Below are positions 1-10,707 of a stretch of DNA of 64,000 nt, one piece after another. The notes under the pieces are model-generated. The model was not told where the DNA came from and searched no databases. It saw only the letters and a program-made list of their open reading frames with translations. Origin of the DNA: Macrothele yani (Eukaryota > Arthropoda > Arachnida > Araneae > Macrothelidae); contig CM077002.1 of assembly GCA_039090855.1 (NCBI GenBank), forward strand, positions 82,588,194 to 82,652,193, read 5' to 3'. The translations under genes were made by a program, and so were the position numbers. Every line of letters starts with the position of its first letter. Position 1 is the stretch's first letter.

Positions 1-2481
1 TCATCGAAACAAACAAAAAAGTCTTAGTCAACATAGGTCTGGAAACGAACCGTTTCCGAGATAATTGACATTTTATTGCAGGGTTTCCAGAGGTAATGTA
101 AAATTGTTTTTTCCCAAGCTGTCAGTTATTTAGATAGTTTTTGCACTTCTGAGGAAGAAATTGGGAGGGCTGAATTGTTTGAGGGATTAGTTAGACCCCA
201 ATTGTTTGAGGGAATGGATAGACGCCAAACTTGCCCCTCTCCGAAAGTGCCCCTTCAACTTACCCCAAGGTAAAAACAAACTATCCCAGTTCTTGGAGTA
301 AAACACCACACACGAGACAGTGAAGGAGATGATTTTTGGGAGGGTATGGGTTGAGAGTCCGAACTTTCAGCCCAAGAACAAATGATTCTGAGATGTTTCC
401 CTCAGTAGCTCTCCAAATACAACAAATACAACACAAATGAACTGTGGGGAGAAACCAACGTTACATCTGGTAACCCTGCATGATGTTAAAATGGCAAACA
501 ACACATACAAATACGGACAGAAGTGTCATGTAGGGTGCTTACCTTCACAACAAATGTTCTCCATTTGCTTCAATACAGGCCTCCAGTCTCCTTCTCAGCG
601 AGACGAGCATTCTTTCAAACATGCCTGGGTTGTGCCTGATATCTGCACATGCAGTTTTCACTCTTATCCTCAATTTGTCGACGTTGCCCACGGGGACTGC
701 ATACACTCGTCCTTTCAAATAGCCCCAGATGCAGAAATCCGATGGATTGAGGTCAGGTGAGCAGAGAGGCCACGAGCGGGGCCCACCCCGACCTATCCAT
801 CACTCTCCAAACGCTGCATTGAGATGCTGCCTCACCGTGCGACAAAAATGCACTGGTGAACCAACGTGCATGAACCATATTGTAGCACGTGTACGAAGGG
901 GGACATCTTCCAGTAGCTGCAGGAGGTCATGCTGCAAAAAGTGCAGATTCAAATCACCTGTAAGCCTGTTAGGAAGCACAAATGTTCCTATGAGACTATC
1001 AGACAAAACACCAGCCCACACGTTAATTGCGAATCGAACCTGGTGACATGTTTGCTGGATGGCGTGGGGATTTTTGACTGTCCAATGGTGGCAGTTATGG
1101 AAGTTGAAAATGCCATGTCTGGTGAATGTGGCCTCATCAGTGAATAAAACATTAACAAGATTCAGAAAGCTCAGATTAAGCGTGCATTGATGTAGCAGCC
1201 ACCGGCAGATGCCACTCTCGGTGGAAGGTCCCTCACACCTAGGGCTTACACTCACTGGATATGGTAAGGGTGTAGGCGATTGTCATGCAGAACTGGTATT
1301 TTGACGCCTATTTTCCACGAGCACAATCCTTCTAGTGCTCGTTGCCGGGTCTTGTTCTATTCATTGTAACAGTTGCTCTTCCTGTCCAGGATCTCAGGCT
1401 GTTCTTGGCCTCCTCGCTGGTGCAGAAAACTGAAATGATTCATTCTCTGTTAGGCGCTGGTGGATCACACAAATATGCAAGGATCTGAATGCCTTCGGTA
1501 TGGATAGGCCTTGGTGTACATACGTGCTGCGAGCGCTGCATTTCCATTCGCCCGACCATACATGAAATGCTTGTCAGCTAACTCTGCATTTGTGAAAGCG
1601 CTAGCCATAGCAACCTTGAATAGTAACAGTATGAAACACACTTCGATATTACCTGTAATGTACAAATTTGAGCCTCCACGTGCTAACTGATGCCATGCAG
1701 ACGTGGTATGTTCGCCAAACTGCGATGCCATCATGGCAGCATTTGCATATCTTCTGCCATGTGTTAGGAGGTGCTTGCTGTACTGATGCAGAGGTTTTTG
1801 CTTGAACCCGGTTAGTATCATACAACAGGTCGCTGTCTGTATGTCGCCTGCCAGAGACTTCCGTGCACCTGGGTGTCCCATTGATTTGTCAGGCTCCTGC
1901 GGGAGACATCTCAGGGCATTCGTTTTTTGTTTGCCGTTTTAATATCATGCAGGGTTACAAGATGTAATGTTGGTTTCTCCCCACAGTTTATTTATGTTGT
2001 ATTTGGGGAGCTCCTGCAGGAGACATCTCAGAATCATTTGTTCTTAGGCTGAAAGTTGGGACCCTCAACCCACACCCTCCCAAAATCATCCCCTTCACTT
2101 TCTCCCTAGAGCTCAAAGTATTCCCTGTGTGTGGGGTTTTACTCCAAGAACTGGGGTGGGTTGTTTTTTTTACCAGAGGGTGGGGGCACTTTTGGGGAAG
2201 GGCAAGTTTGGGGTCTAACCATTTCCTCAAACAATTGGGGTCTAACCGGTCCCTCAAATAATTCAGCCCTCCCGATTTCTTCCTCAGAAGTGCAAAAGCT
2301 ATCGAAATAACTGACAGCTCGGGAAAAAACAACTTACATTACCTATTGAAACCCTGCAATAAAATGTCAGTTATCTCAGAAAAGGTCTGTTTCCGTACCT
2401 ATGTTGACTAAGACTTTTTTGTTTGTTTCGATGAGTATTACCTATATTTTCATTTATGAACAACATTTCTGAATCACCCTG
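1..2481 (-). mobile_element. Tc1/mariner-superfamily DNA transposon with long inverted ends, left end outside window
   Basis: The first ~430 bases reappear in inverted orientation at about 2000-2435, with shared landmarks such as TCATCGAAACAAAC at the outer part and runs of GAGGGA/AGACCCCAATTG further in. The right end continues to ...GAATCACCCTGTA at 2471-2483, a terminus typical of this arthropod element group, and it abuts a TA. The matching left terminus would lie just before base 1, so the element is cut by the window edge. Between the arms, on the minus strand, lies a decayed transposase. I infer insertion at TA, as for IS630/Tc1/mariner elements. Confidence 0.75.
545..1608 (-). pseudogene. 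DUF4817-type DDE transposase, degenerate
   Basis: Read on the minus strand from ATG at 1608, the N-terminus carries FTNAELADKHFMYGR followed by a basic stretch, matching the DUF4817 helix-turn-helix found in many arthropod transposases. After a damaged linker (stops at about 1255-1465) come CRWLLHQ, the first catalytic block FTDEATF, then FAINVWAGVLSDSLIG and FVLPNRLTG. The second block reads WFMHVGSPVHF, where the family normally has an Asp (HDGAPAH): the catalytic Asp is replaced by Val. The C-terminal block is GRGGP..SW, SPDLNPSDF.IWGYLK, and ends EACIEANGEHLL at 545. Length (~350 codons) fits the family. Stops, frameshifts and the lost Asp make it inactive. Family assignment is from motif recognition, not a search. 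Confidence 0.8.
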
Positions 2482-2815
2482 TAAATGGAATATGTTTTAC
2501 TCTTTTTATGTTACCATCCTTCTGAAAACTTGAAAATTATATTCCCCTGGAACAGGAATTGAGCCCTCATGTCATGATTTACGTTCTCTCAAGCATGTTA
2601 CCATTACACCACCCAAGACGACAAAGTTCCAAGAACTGAAGCTAAACAGACGTAGCTTAAAAATCTGAGCAACTGTCTGGATGTGTGCTAATTGGAGCAA
2701 TTTCTACTGCATTGTAGTGTCAACAACCATTTCTTATCCATGTTTGAATAAAGGTCAATATATCACTGGTATTTCAGATCACAGAAACAAATTAATTAAA
2801 TATACATAATATCTA

Positions 2816-3550
2816 AGGTATTATTACCTGATATTGGCAAAGTATTTCACACGTTGTTGCTCCATGAGGCACGTGTTCCCAGCCCGAGAGAGGTCTATTG
2901 TTATGTTTTTTTTTCTTTTTTCGGTTAGTTTAAGTTTTTTTTTTAATAAATGAAACAATTAGGTTAGATATATTATTATCAGTTCACATTCATTCGTTCG
3001 CACAATCAAACGTTTTAAATTTACTATTAATTAAAAAATTTTATTAGAAAAAGTTATACTCATCGGGTCGTGAGACGTCTCTCAAGAGGCTCTTTGTCAC
3101 GTTGTTATGGCGAGCGCTTTCAGCATAGCCGGTGTGCCAACGTCGGGCCTTCTACACCTACATGAGGGTTTCCTCGTGTGTGTGTAGCCGCTGGAGTTGC
3201 ATGTAGATGTAGAAGGCCCGACGATGGCACACCGGCTATGCTGAAAGCGCTCGCCATAACAACGTGACAAAGAGCCTCTCGAGAGACGTTTCCCGACCCG
3301 GCGAGTATAACTTTTTCTAATACAATCTTTTAATTAATAGTAAATTTAAAACGTTTGATTGTGCGAACAAATGAATCTGAACTGATAATAATATTACCTA
3401 ATTGTTTCATTTATTAAAAATAATTTTTTTAACTAACCAAAAAAAAAAAAGAAAAAAACCCATAACAATAGACTTCTCTCGGGCTGGGAGCACGTGCCTC
3501 AGGGAGCAACAACATACAAAATACTTTGCCAGTATCAGGTAATAATACCT
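2816..3550. repeat. 735-bp near-perfect palindromic MITE / fold-back element
   Basis: The two halves are reverse complements: AGGTATTATTACCTGATA at 2816 matches TATCAGGTAATAATACCT ending at 3550. The match runs through ~340-bp arms to a short loop near 3172-3198. Inner arm landmarks are GCCGGTGTGCCA on the left and TGGCACACCGGC on the right. TA dinucleotides flank both ends (2814-2815 and 3551-3552), consistent with a TA-targeting non-autonomous element. It contains no coding capacity. The inner ~200 bp is markedly more GC-rich than the surroundings. Confidence 0.85.
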
Positions 3551-3769
3551 TACATATTATGTATATTTAGTCTAAAGCACATTTATAACATAAGACAACA
3601 CTTAAGGTTTGTCTCATGAATTACATATTTCACAAATTAATTAATTAATCTGAGTTGTGATGTCAGTTTCAAACCAGCTGTGCTAAACATAACTAAAAGT
3701 AAGCATCAACATCTATGCCAGTGTTATTTAAACATAGAAGTTGCAAGAAGGTACAGTTATCATGATGTC

Positions 3770-4990
3770 AGTTTGGAAAAAAAAAAAGCATAAAGCATTG
3801 TGCATACACTGGTTTAAATTAAAGTACGGAAGGCATCGCAGGGATAGAAAGGAAAGCATATAACAGCAGGTAGAGATGTTTGGCATGTAAAGAGTTACAA
3901 TCATAAGAGCAATAAACATTTTATAACAACAGACAAATATGTACCCATTTTGCATATACAGGGTCACATCTACAAATGTCACTAAGGTGAGATGTAAGAA
4001 TGTAACCTAAAGATGCCTTAATAAGGAATGTGATCACCTTGACTTAATATGGAATGTGGACAGACAACTCTCACAATGATTATACATGCTCATCACTAGG
4101 TTGGTGATGAATTCTGGAGCCAGAGAATTCCATTCCTTGATGAGGGCAGTGTATAGTTTGCGAAGGGTTCTGGGTGGGGACTGACAAGTGGTTACGTGTT
4201 GTCCCAGAGCATCCCAGGGACCCCCTACAGAGTTAAAGTCCATAGACCTGGCTGGGCAGTCCACACGCCGAAAATCCTTGCACTGCAGGAAATCATCGAC
4301 AAGTTGAGCCCTGAGAGTGAGCATTATCATTCATTAAAAAGGACTAAGGTCCATCAGCTTCCTGAAAAAGTCTGTCATAGGGCACTAGGATCTTGTCCCT
4401 ATAGCACTCAGCATTTACATTGCCTCCTACAAACACAGGTGGAGTGGTGTGTAGCCATTGAACATGATGCCACTCCACACAAGCAGACCACTGCTTCCAA
4501 AAGAGTCACGTTCATGGGTATTTGCAGGATTATTATGGGCTCCCTGTTTCCTGCTGATAAAATGCCAATGAGAATACTTTTGTAGACTGAATATCTACTT
4601 GATCTCAAAGACTACAGTCTTGTGATGATCATATATATTAAGATAATACAATGCAGTTTGTCACAAATATTTATTTTTCTAAGTCGACCATGGTTTCGCT
4701 GGGTATTGACCTAGCTTTATCAGGATGAAAAAATAAATATTTGTGACAAACTACGTTGTATTTTCTTAATATATGAATCTCTACTTGTTTGTAAAAAGAA
4801 CACCAGCCCACTCGTCTGGGCTCCAGGAATGATGTTGCCTGCACCAGTTCAAGCAAGCTTTCCTGTGTGATATGGTTAGAGGAATGCAAACCACATGGGT
4901 TTCCAAGCATAAAGGCCAATTGCATTAAGCCTTTGACATATTATTTGTCGGGTCCCAGTGGCAGTGGAGAGCTCCAAAGATAATTGCTGG
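3770..4990 (-). pseudogene. Tc1-like transposase relic, family A copy 1
   Basis: On the minus strand the region reads as a battered Tc1 transposase. LVQATSFLEPRRVGW and CSFYK lie upstream, and SSGLLVW.GIMFNG with PLHL lies in the middle. The C-terminal part (4034-4330) carries RAQLVDDFLQ, ARSMDFN, WDALGQHV, PPRTLRKL and MSMYNHCESC, matching the Tc1 series around the third catalytic residue ([15 protein letters not shown]). In place of SPDLNPIE it reads SMDFNSVG, so the catalytic end is altered. Frames shift repeatedly. A hairpin of about 150 bp is inserted at 4629-4786. The noncoding tail at 3770-4030 is shared with another copy at 45380-45600, which defines the family. Confidence 0.7.
4629..4786. 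repeat. ~158-bp hairpin insertion inside Tc1-A copy 1
   Basis: CATATATATTAAGATAATAC and CAGTTTGTCACAAATATTTA on the left are matched in reverse complement by TAAATATTTGTGACAAACTA and TTTTCTTAATATATG on the right. The loop is ~60 bp around 4680-4725. The inverted arms interrupt the Tc1-like reading in this copy and have no counterpart in copy 2. It behaves like a small MITE. Confidence 0.7.
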
Positions 4991-5455
4991 GCTATATAGA
5001 ATCTATTATTCTTCACTCAGAAGATATGAAGAATAATTAAAAGTTCTTCAAGTTAAAATAGAATTAAGGTATTGTATACTTTGGATGACCTTGCCCAGGT
5101 CTTTATTACACCCCATCAGTGTTTTAGAATTGCTGCTATAACCATGAAACCACTTTGTGGTGAATATATTGCACAACATATAGCACAATAAAATACTCAG
5201 CTACATCAATGGTCTCATTGCATATGTTGCTGTAATGTCAAGCACTTGTCACTTTGTGTGTTACAGTTTCCTGGATAACTTTATCTCAGCAGTCAGTTAG
5301 TTTGTTACCTGGCAATCATTTATTTAGGCAGCTTTGTAAAAAGCTATGTTTTGAATGATTTTGAAGAATTGTTTCATTGATAGGAATACCAATCCTATTT
5401 TCCATGTTTTGTTACTTTTTCAGTCCTTTCAAATAACAACAGACAACTTCTGACT
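4991..5455. other. no recognisable gene or element
   Basis: AT-rich sequence without a sustained reading frame, splice-flanked exon or clear repeat termini. A short inverted pair around ATTCTTCACTC/GAAGAATAA at 5010-5037 is the only local structure noticed. Confidence 0.5.
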
Positions 5456-5655
5456 ATTCCTCCATGATTGGTCTGGGTTCGAATCCTAGGTGAGGCATGG
5501 ATGGTTTGTCATATGGCACTGGCTCTCCCCTTCCCTGGAACCAGCAACCCTAAATTAGGGATGGGTGCCTGCTTATAACCCATTGAGTTGCTCACGGTGG
5601 TCATTAAACTCTTAAACAAAAGAAAACAAAAAAATTACACACACACACACAAAAC
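5456..5655 (+). repeat. SINE-like fragment with tRNA-type B box
   Basis: GGTTCGAATCC at 5476-5486 is an exact RNA polymerase III B-box sequence. It is followed by a non-tRNA body (TGGCACTGGCTCTCCCCTTC, then AACCAGCAACCCTAAATTAG) and an A-rich, CA-repeat tail at 5615-5655. No convincing A box is visible upstream, so this is probably a 5'-damaged tRNA-derived SINE rather than a functional tRNA gene. Confidence 0.5.
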
Positions 5656-5939
5656 AGATGACAAAATGAGTTGAATTAAGTTGCTGAGAAAATTCTCTGT
5701 TATGGTAGAATCGGCTTTCACTATGGCATTTAATAGGTTACTGCTGATTGCACAAGGTCAGCTTGACCGTGCATTACTAATTAATTATACTGTAGCTACT
5801 ATACCCAAACTTCTGGCACTAAAGGTGGCCCTTAATATTTATTCATTGCACATGGATCATACAGTTGGCATTCATCTCAAAATTTTATCACTATTATAAT
5901 TTCATTTTCTGTTCATGTGGTAAAAGTATACTCTATGTA

Positions 5940-6600
5940 GACAAAAGTGTTTGAGCACCTAAGTGGAATAGAAACTAGAGCATTTATTAGACAAAATCAG
6001 TACAGAATTGGCCCACCTTTGGGTGTTATCACTGCAGTGACTCTTCTCGGCATGCTTTCCACATGATGCTGTTAGGTTTGTACCAGAATTTTCCTCCATT
6101 CCTCCTGCAAATCTTCTGCTAGAGCTGCCATAGAGGAAGGTCTTACTGGCCAATCAGATTAAGCATTCCAGCTTATTCCACAGATATTCTATTGTTTTTT
6201 GTCAATCCAACACTTGGACATCTTGCATTTCAAATCAGTCTTGGGTGAACTGAACTTTGTAGTGTGGCAAGGTGCTTAGTCTTGCTGAAATAGGCAGGGA
6301 TCTGTTTGGGCCAAAGTACTGCTGCACTGTAAGTAATGCAAACTTCTTCAGAATATCTTTGTACCTGGTGGCCATTAGGCTAGAGGACACCACAACCAAA
6401 GGACTGAGTCCTTCCCAGCAGGACAGTTGTACATCATCATGGATCTCCCTCCAAACTTGACTGTAGGGGCAATGCAGTCCAACTGATAGCATTTCCCAAA
6501 CAAATGCCACAACCAAATATATTCATCCAAATGAAAGAGTGAGTAGTGTGATTCGTAACTCCACACGATACTCCTTCACTCTTCTGTTGTTCATGAATGG
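5940..6600 (-). pseudogene. Tc1-like transposase relic, family B
   Basis: Minus-strand reading across shifting frames gives VKFGGRSMMMYNCPAGKD, then YKDIL, then YLFQQD*APCH (the second catalytic Asp followed by a stop). It continues with SDWPVRPSSMAAL, LQEEWRKILVQT, and SMPRRVTAVITPKGGPILY at the C-terminus near 5990-6050. This is the usual Tc1 order. The N-terminal DNA-binding half and first catalytic block are missing. The left end near 5936 (TGTAGACAAAAGTGTTTGAG) is probably a terminal repeat. A hAT end begins at 6643. Confidence 0.7.
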
Positions 6601-7069
6601 TGGTTGAGGCACCACTGCAGTGTCATCTGGCATTGCCTAGATCAGCAGTTCCCAACCTTTTTTGACTCATGAACCCCTTTCAACATTGTATTGTTATCAC
6701 GAACCCCTGCATCCATTTGTGTTCACATAATAAGTAATATAAGTTTTGCATGCATATACTTAAATGCCTTCAGTACTTACTGCTTCTTTTATGGTTGTTA
6801 CATTTTTTTATTTGAATTCCTGTAATTTCATTATAAAAAATTATTTCAGGATTATATATTTTGTAAAACGAAAAGAATTTTAATATCAAAAAGTATACCT
6901 GCTGTATTATAAAATGTAAATTAATGGTTAAATAACCTGGAAACAAGTAAGAAATATTCCTGAAACAAATATTGAATGATTTATAATGGTAACAAATAAA
7001 TATAGCAAAATATTTATAACGATATTAATACTTACGAATCAAAGTAAATCACAAATCTAATGGTCTTTC

Positions 7070-9515
7070 TGGGCTTGTTTAGTAGAGCAAATGCATCGAT
7101 ATTCGGTTTGACAGAATACAGACATAGTCCCAGAATGGTTTTGCATCAAGTTTTCTTTGATATTTTTACATCAGCGAGGTGTAGGTAGAGAAAGCTCTCT
7201 CACACATGCAAGTAGTTAAAAATGGCAAATGCATTTTTACAGATTCGTCACTAAGCGAAGGAGACGGATTTTAATGCAAGTCAAAAATGTGTAAGGCTTT
7301 CACTCTTGAATAATTAATGATTGAAGTCCAAAATCAGTCAAAATATCAATAAGATTTCCTTTTTCTGTCATAGTCGGTCAGCAGCCAACGACATGAAAGA
7401 CTCATCAAATGGATTACAAATCCAATTTAATTTCTTGGAAATTGGTGGAAAATACTCCTTAAAAGTCACTGTTAGGGACTTCAAGTGACATTTGATATTA
7501 TTTTTAATATCATGGTCTAAAGTTTGTTCATTTTCTCTCAAAAAGTCTTGTAGGGTGATAAAACACTCGGTACTGTTCTCAATAACTTCTTCCCAGAATT
7601 TTAACTTTTTAGCTTACTTTCCACTTGATCTTAAACTATGAAAATGGTCGTATTTGAACCTTGTGATGATAAATTAAGTTCATTTATTTTTGAATAGATA
7701 TCTGCCAAATATGCTATTCTTTGAAGCCATGTGGGATCTGCTGTACACTCACTAAAATAAAAAGGTTGATCTTCAAAGAAAACAATTAATTCCTGTCTTA
7801 ATTCAAACAAATGTGTAAGCACTTTTCCACATGAGAGCCATCTAATATCTGTACACTTCAAAATAGTAACATGCTCTCTGTCTATATTTTTACATAAGGA
7901 AGTAAATAGTCTGGAATTAGTTTCAATTTTATAAAGGTGACTACTTTGATAGCTTCATCGAACACACATTTTAATCATTGCATCATTCCATGGTTCGTAC
8001 GCTCCTTGAAAACCTTAAAAAGTCCTTGAAAAATAAAAGTTCATTTTCAAGTCCTCGAAAGTACTTCAAAAAGTTTAAGACCATAAATAGTACTTGAAAA
8101 AAATTCTGTTTTGTTTTTTAAGTTTGGTATGAAAGAGTATATGTAAGATAATTATTTGTGCTGAAAAGTTGTATAGGATATTTCTGTGTATTTCTCATAA
8201 AAACACCAAGCTGACAAGCTGATCAAATAACGCTGAACTTGAGTTCAACCCAGGAGATCGCATTTAACGCAAGTACCTTGGCTATGACATCACTATGGAA
8301 TAAAACGTCAGCCATGTGAGTAAAATAAGTGGAATGGTGTATTCATGAATTGTGATGGGCTTCTGTTCACTGGGGTTAAGGAGTGTTCTGGCGGGAGGAT
8401 GGAACTTCTAGAAATTGCTTGTGCTTCGTGCGTGGACCCTTCTTCTCCTGGTTTAATAAAAAAAATGCATCAAAGCCATGCTTAAAAAATAAATAGTTAA
8501 AGGAAATAATAAATATTATACCAGCAGATGAATATGAAAATAATGTACCCTTTCAAAATATTCCACAAAATAAAATGATTTCAAAAAATACCAAAACAGA
8601 GTAACAATTCAAACTTAATAAAATAAACCAACAGGGAAGATGCAGGGGTTAACAGTCTGGTCATTGAAGGTGTGCCCGTCCCAGCTAAGTTTAACAGTTT
8701 GAACTTACTAAAATTCCTTCCTACTGACTTACCGATAGGGCACACATACAATAATATGGTTTTAAAAAGTCCTTGAAAAGTGCTTGAATTTATCTTGCTG
8801 GGAACAGTATGAACCTTGCATTCGCCTCAATGCCAAGGGGTGTCTATGGACACTACAATGTGTTCAAGAAATATTCGCACATATATTTTTGATGTGAGTA
8901 ACTAAGCTCACAAATTTTCCTGTCATCGATTTTGCACCATCCTTACAAATTCCACAGCAAAAATATCATTCAATTTGCTTTTCTTCAAAATACAAGTTGA
9001 TTAAATTAAAAATGTCCTCACCAGTTATATTATGCTCTTTTAACAGGTGGAAAAACAGCATATTTTTCTCTACTTTACCATCATTCAGGTATCGTACAAA
9101 TACAATTAATATTGCTAGATTAGAAACGTTTGTGGTCTCATCTAACTGCACAGCTTACATAATACATTTATGCACCCTTTCTATAACAACAGCTTCAACA
9201 TCCTCAGACATATCATGGATTTGGTGAGACACTCTGTTGTTAGAAAGGAGTATCATATCAAATTTCTTTGCCAGATTGTCACTTGATAATTGTTTTCGTA
9301 CGCAGTAAATTCAGATTTTCCGCAATAGTATGGGCTTCCCCAGCTTTTCCTATTTGGTAGCTTACCAAGTATGATGCTTTAATCACTTTTTCACTATCTT
9401 GGAATGTGAAAAGCTGCCAATTTATCGGAGTTTGATAAAGGACAAATTGTGATGCACTGCGCCTCGGAAACAGCGCAACTTGTGGGTTGTTCACATGTCG
9501 CTGTAGTGAGTACAT
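7070..9515 (-). pseudogene. hAT transposase, ZBED5/FAM200-like (Buster group), degenerate
   Basis: In N-to-C order on the minus strand: LQRHVNNPQVALF (end of the BED zinc finger region), KASYLVSYQIGKAGEAHTIA, and MQLDETTNVSNLAILIVFVR with VEKNMLFFHLL. Next come TGEDIFNLINLYFEE and KDGAKSMTGKFVSLVTHIK. A nested insertion at 7989-8818 follows. After it come NSRLFTSLCK, CTDIRWLSCGKVLTHLFELR and WLQRIAYLADIYSKINELNL. This is the order in the hAT domain of ZBED5/GTF2IRD2/FAM200-type proteins. The BED finger cysteines and the C-terminal dimerisation region are not intact. Frameshifts and stops make it a pseudogene. Confidence 0.8.
7989..8818. mobile_element. 830-bp non-autonomous TIR element nested in the hAT
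   Basis: It splits the hAT reading between the KDGAKSMTG block (8820-8960) and the NSRLF block (below 7985). Ends are CATGGTTCGTAC at 7989 and GTATGAACCTTG at 8818, an imperfect inverted pair. CTTGAAAA-type repeats lie just inside both ends. CATTC occurs directly outside both ends (7984-7988 and 8819-8823), a possible 5-bp target duplication. No coding capacity was seen. Confidence 0.6.
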
Positions 9516-9519
9516 ATCA

Positions 9520-10445
9520 AAAGTAGTGCACAGGTGGCCAAATGATGAACCATTGTCCAGTCATGTGTCGTCCGCAACTCTTTGATGCCAAAGGAGAGGG
9601 GATACTGTCGCTCATTGTTCACAGCGACCACAGGGCCACAAATCACCCTCAGCTACAACAGTGGTGATCAGGGCAATGTGTCACAGCACACAGTTCATCA
9701 CAGCCTTCTTCGCATGTGCATGCATAGCCGAAGACCCAGCCGGGTCCCCATGCTTACTGCACGTCATCACCAACAACGCATGAAATGGGCCCAAGATCAT
9801 CGAGATTGGACCGTGGATGATTGGAAGAAAGTGACCTGGTCTGATGAATCAAGATTCCTGGTGCATCACGTAGATGGCCAAGCTCAGATACACCAATTAC
9901 CAACTGAGGCTATGGCATCTGGATGCACCATTGGGTGGCGGCAATGTAATGCTGTGAGCGATGTTTTCTTGTGATACTTTAGACCCTATTATTCCAACAG
10001 CACAGTCCCTGACAGCTGTCAGGTATCTGAACATCGTTGCGGATCAAATTCACCCATTCATGGCAACTGTGTTCCCTGCTGATGGTGGCCATTACCAACA
10101 GGATAATGTGCCATGCCACACTGCCAAAATCATCAAGGAGTAACTCGAGGAGCATGCTGGTGACTTCCTGTTAATGCCCTGGCCTCCAAATTCACCTGAC
10201 ACGAACCCAATCGATCATTTGTGGTTCGACTTGGAAAAGTGGGTTCATGCTAAATCACCACCACCCTGAAATGTACGGGAACTGGAAGACCTGCTGTTGA
10301 CATTATGGTACCAGATACCCCAGGATACCTATCGCCACCTCATCGAATTGATGCCTCACCGAGTGGCCGCTGTTTTGCGGGCTAAAGGGGGCCCTACAGC
10401 TTATTAGGTAGATGGTCATAATGTAATGGCTCATTGGTGTACGGT
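9520..10445 (+). pseudogene. Tc1-like transposase relic, family C
   Basis: Plus-strand reading shows VSQHTVHHSLLRMCMHSRRP, RVPMLTARHHQQRMKWAQDH and WTVDDWKKVTWSDESRF (first catalytic Asp). It continues with HPFMATVFPADGG, YQQDNVPCHTAKI (second Asp), WPPNSPDTNPIDHLWFDLE (third position) and LIELMPHRVAAVLRAKGGPTAY to the natural end. The three acidic positions survive, but a frameshift near 9965 and a stop at 10141 break it. The first helix-turn-helix is missing. No terminal inverted repeats were identified. Confidence 0.8.
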
Positions 10446-10585
10446 AGGTATGAGATTTTAATTAGTGTTAGGTGGTGGTTTTGTGCATAATGGTGAGATT
10501 GCTTTTTAGATATTCTTGAATTGTATTTGTTGTATGATGTTGCACAAGTTAGATATAATTTTCTCATATTTTGCTTTTAATGTAG

Positions 10586-10707
10586 AAAAATTATGATAGA
10601 AAGAGAACCAATTTTTTAAGGAGGCAAAGTAAATCTTTAGATCAAGTCTATATACCTTCACATGATTTAAAGCAATCAGAAAAAGTTGGGGAAGGAGGTT
10701 ATGACAG
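10586..10707 (+). CDS. putative internal exon 1 of an unidentified host gene
   Basis: A pyrimidine-rich tract (TTTTGCTTTTAATGTAG) leads into 122 bases open only in the frame that starts at the first base. The exon ends GACAG followed by GTAATA, a good donor. It ends two bases into a codon, so the next exon must start with one base; the candidate at 41579 does. The 40-residue translation is polar and basic, with NFLRRQSKSLDQVYIPSHD and a Gly-rich GEGGYD end, like a cytoplasmic disordered segment. I do not recognise the family. It is not part of any transposon seen here. Main doubt: short AT-rich open stretches with splice-like edges can occur by chance; the phase agreement of three such exons argues against it. 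Confidence 0.55.

Larger units (their letters stand above)
6643..9515 (-). mobile_element. Buster-like hAT DNA transposon relic, 5'-truncated
   Basis: The left edge CAGCAGTTCCCAACCTTTTT at 6643 matches the classic hAT terminus (CAGTGGTTCTCAACC). Coding remains on the minus strand run from about 9515 down to 7630. The right (5') end is lost where a Tc1 relic begins near 9520, so no target-site duplication can be checked. An 830-bp element is nested at 7989-8818. The 6700-7600 segment is the AT-rich C-terminal and 3' noncoding part with many stops. Confidence 0.75.

Noticed and set aside
3728..3982. Hydrophobic minus-strand frame resembling a membrane protein
   Set aside because: The same sequence recurs at 45380-45588 in the other orientation as the 3' tail of Tc1 family A, so it is repeat-derived.
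5476..5486. Functional tRNA gene at the exact B box
   Set aside because: No cloverleaf or A box can be drawn upstream; the downstream body and A-rich tail fit a SINE.
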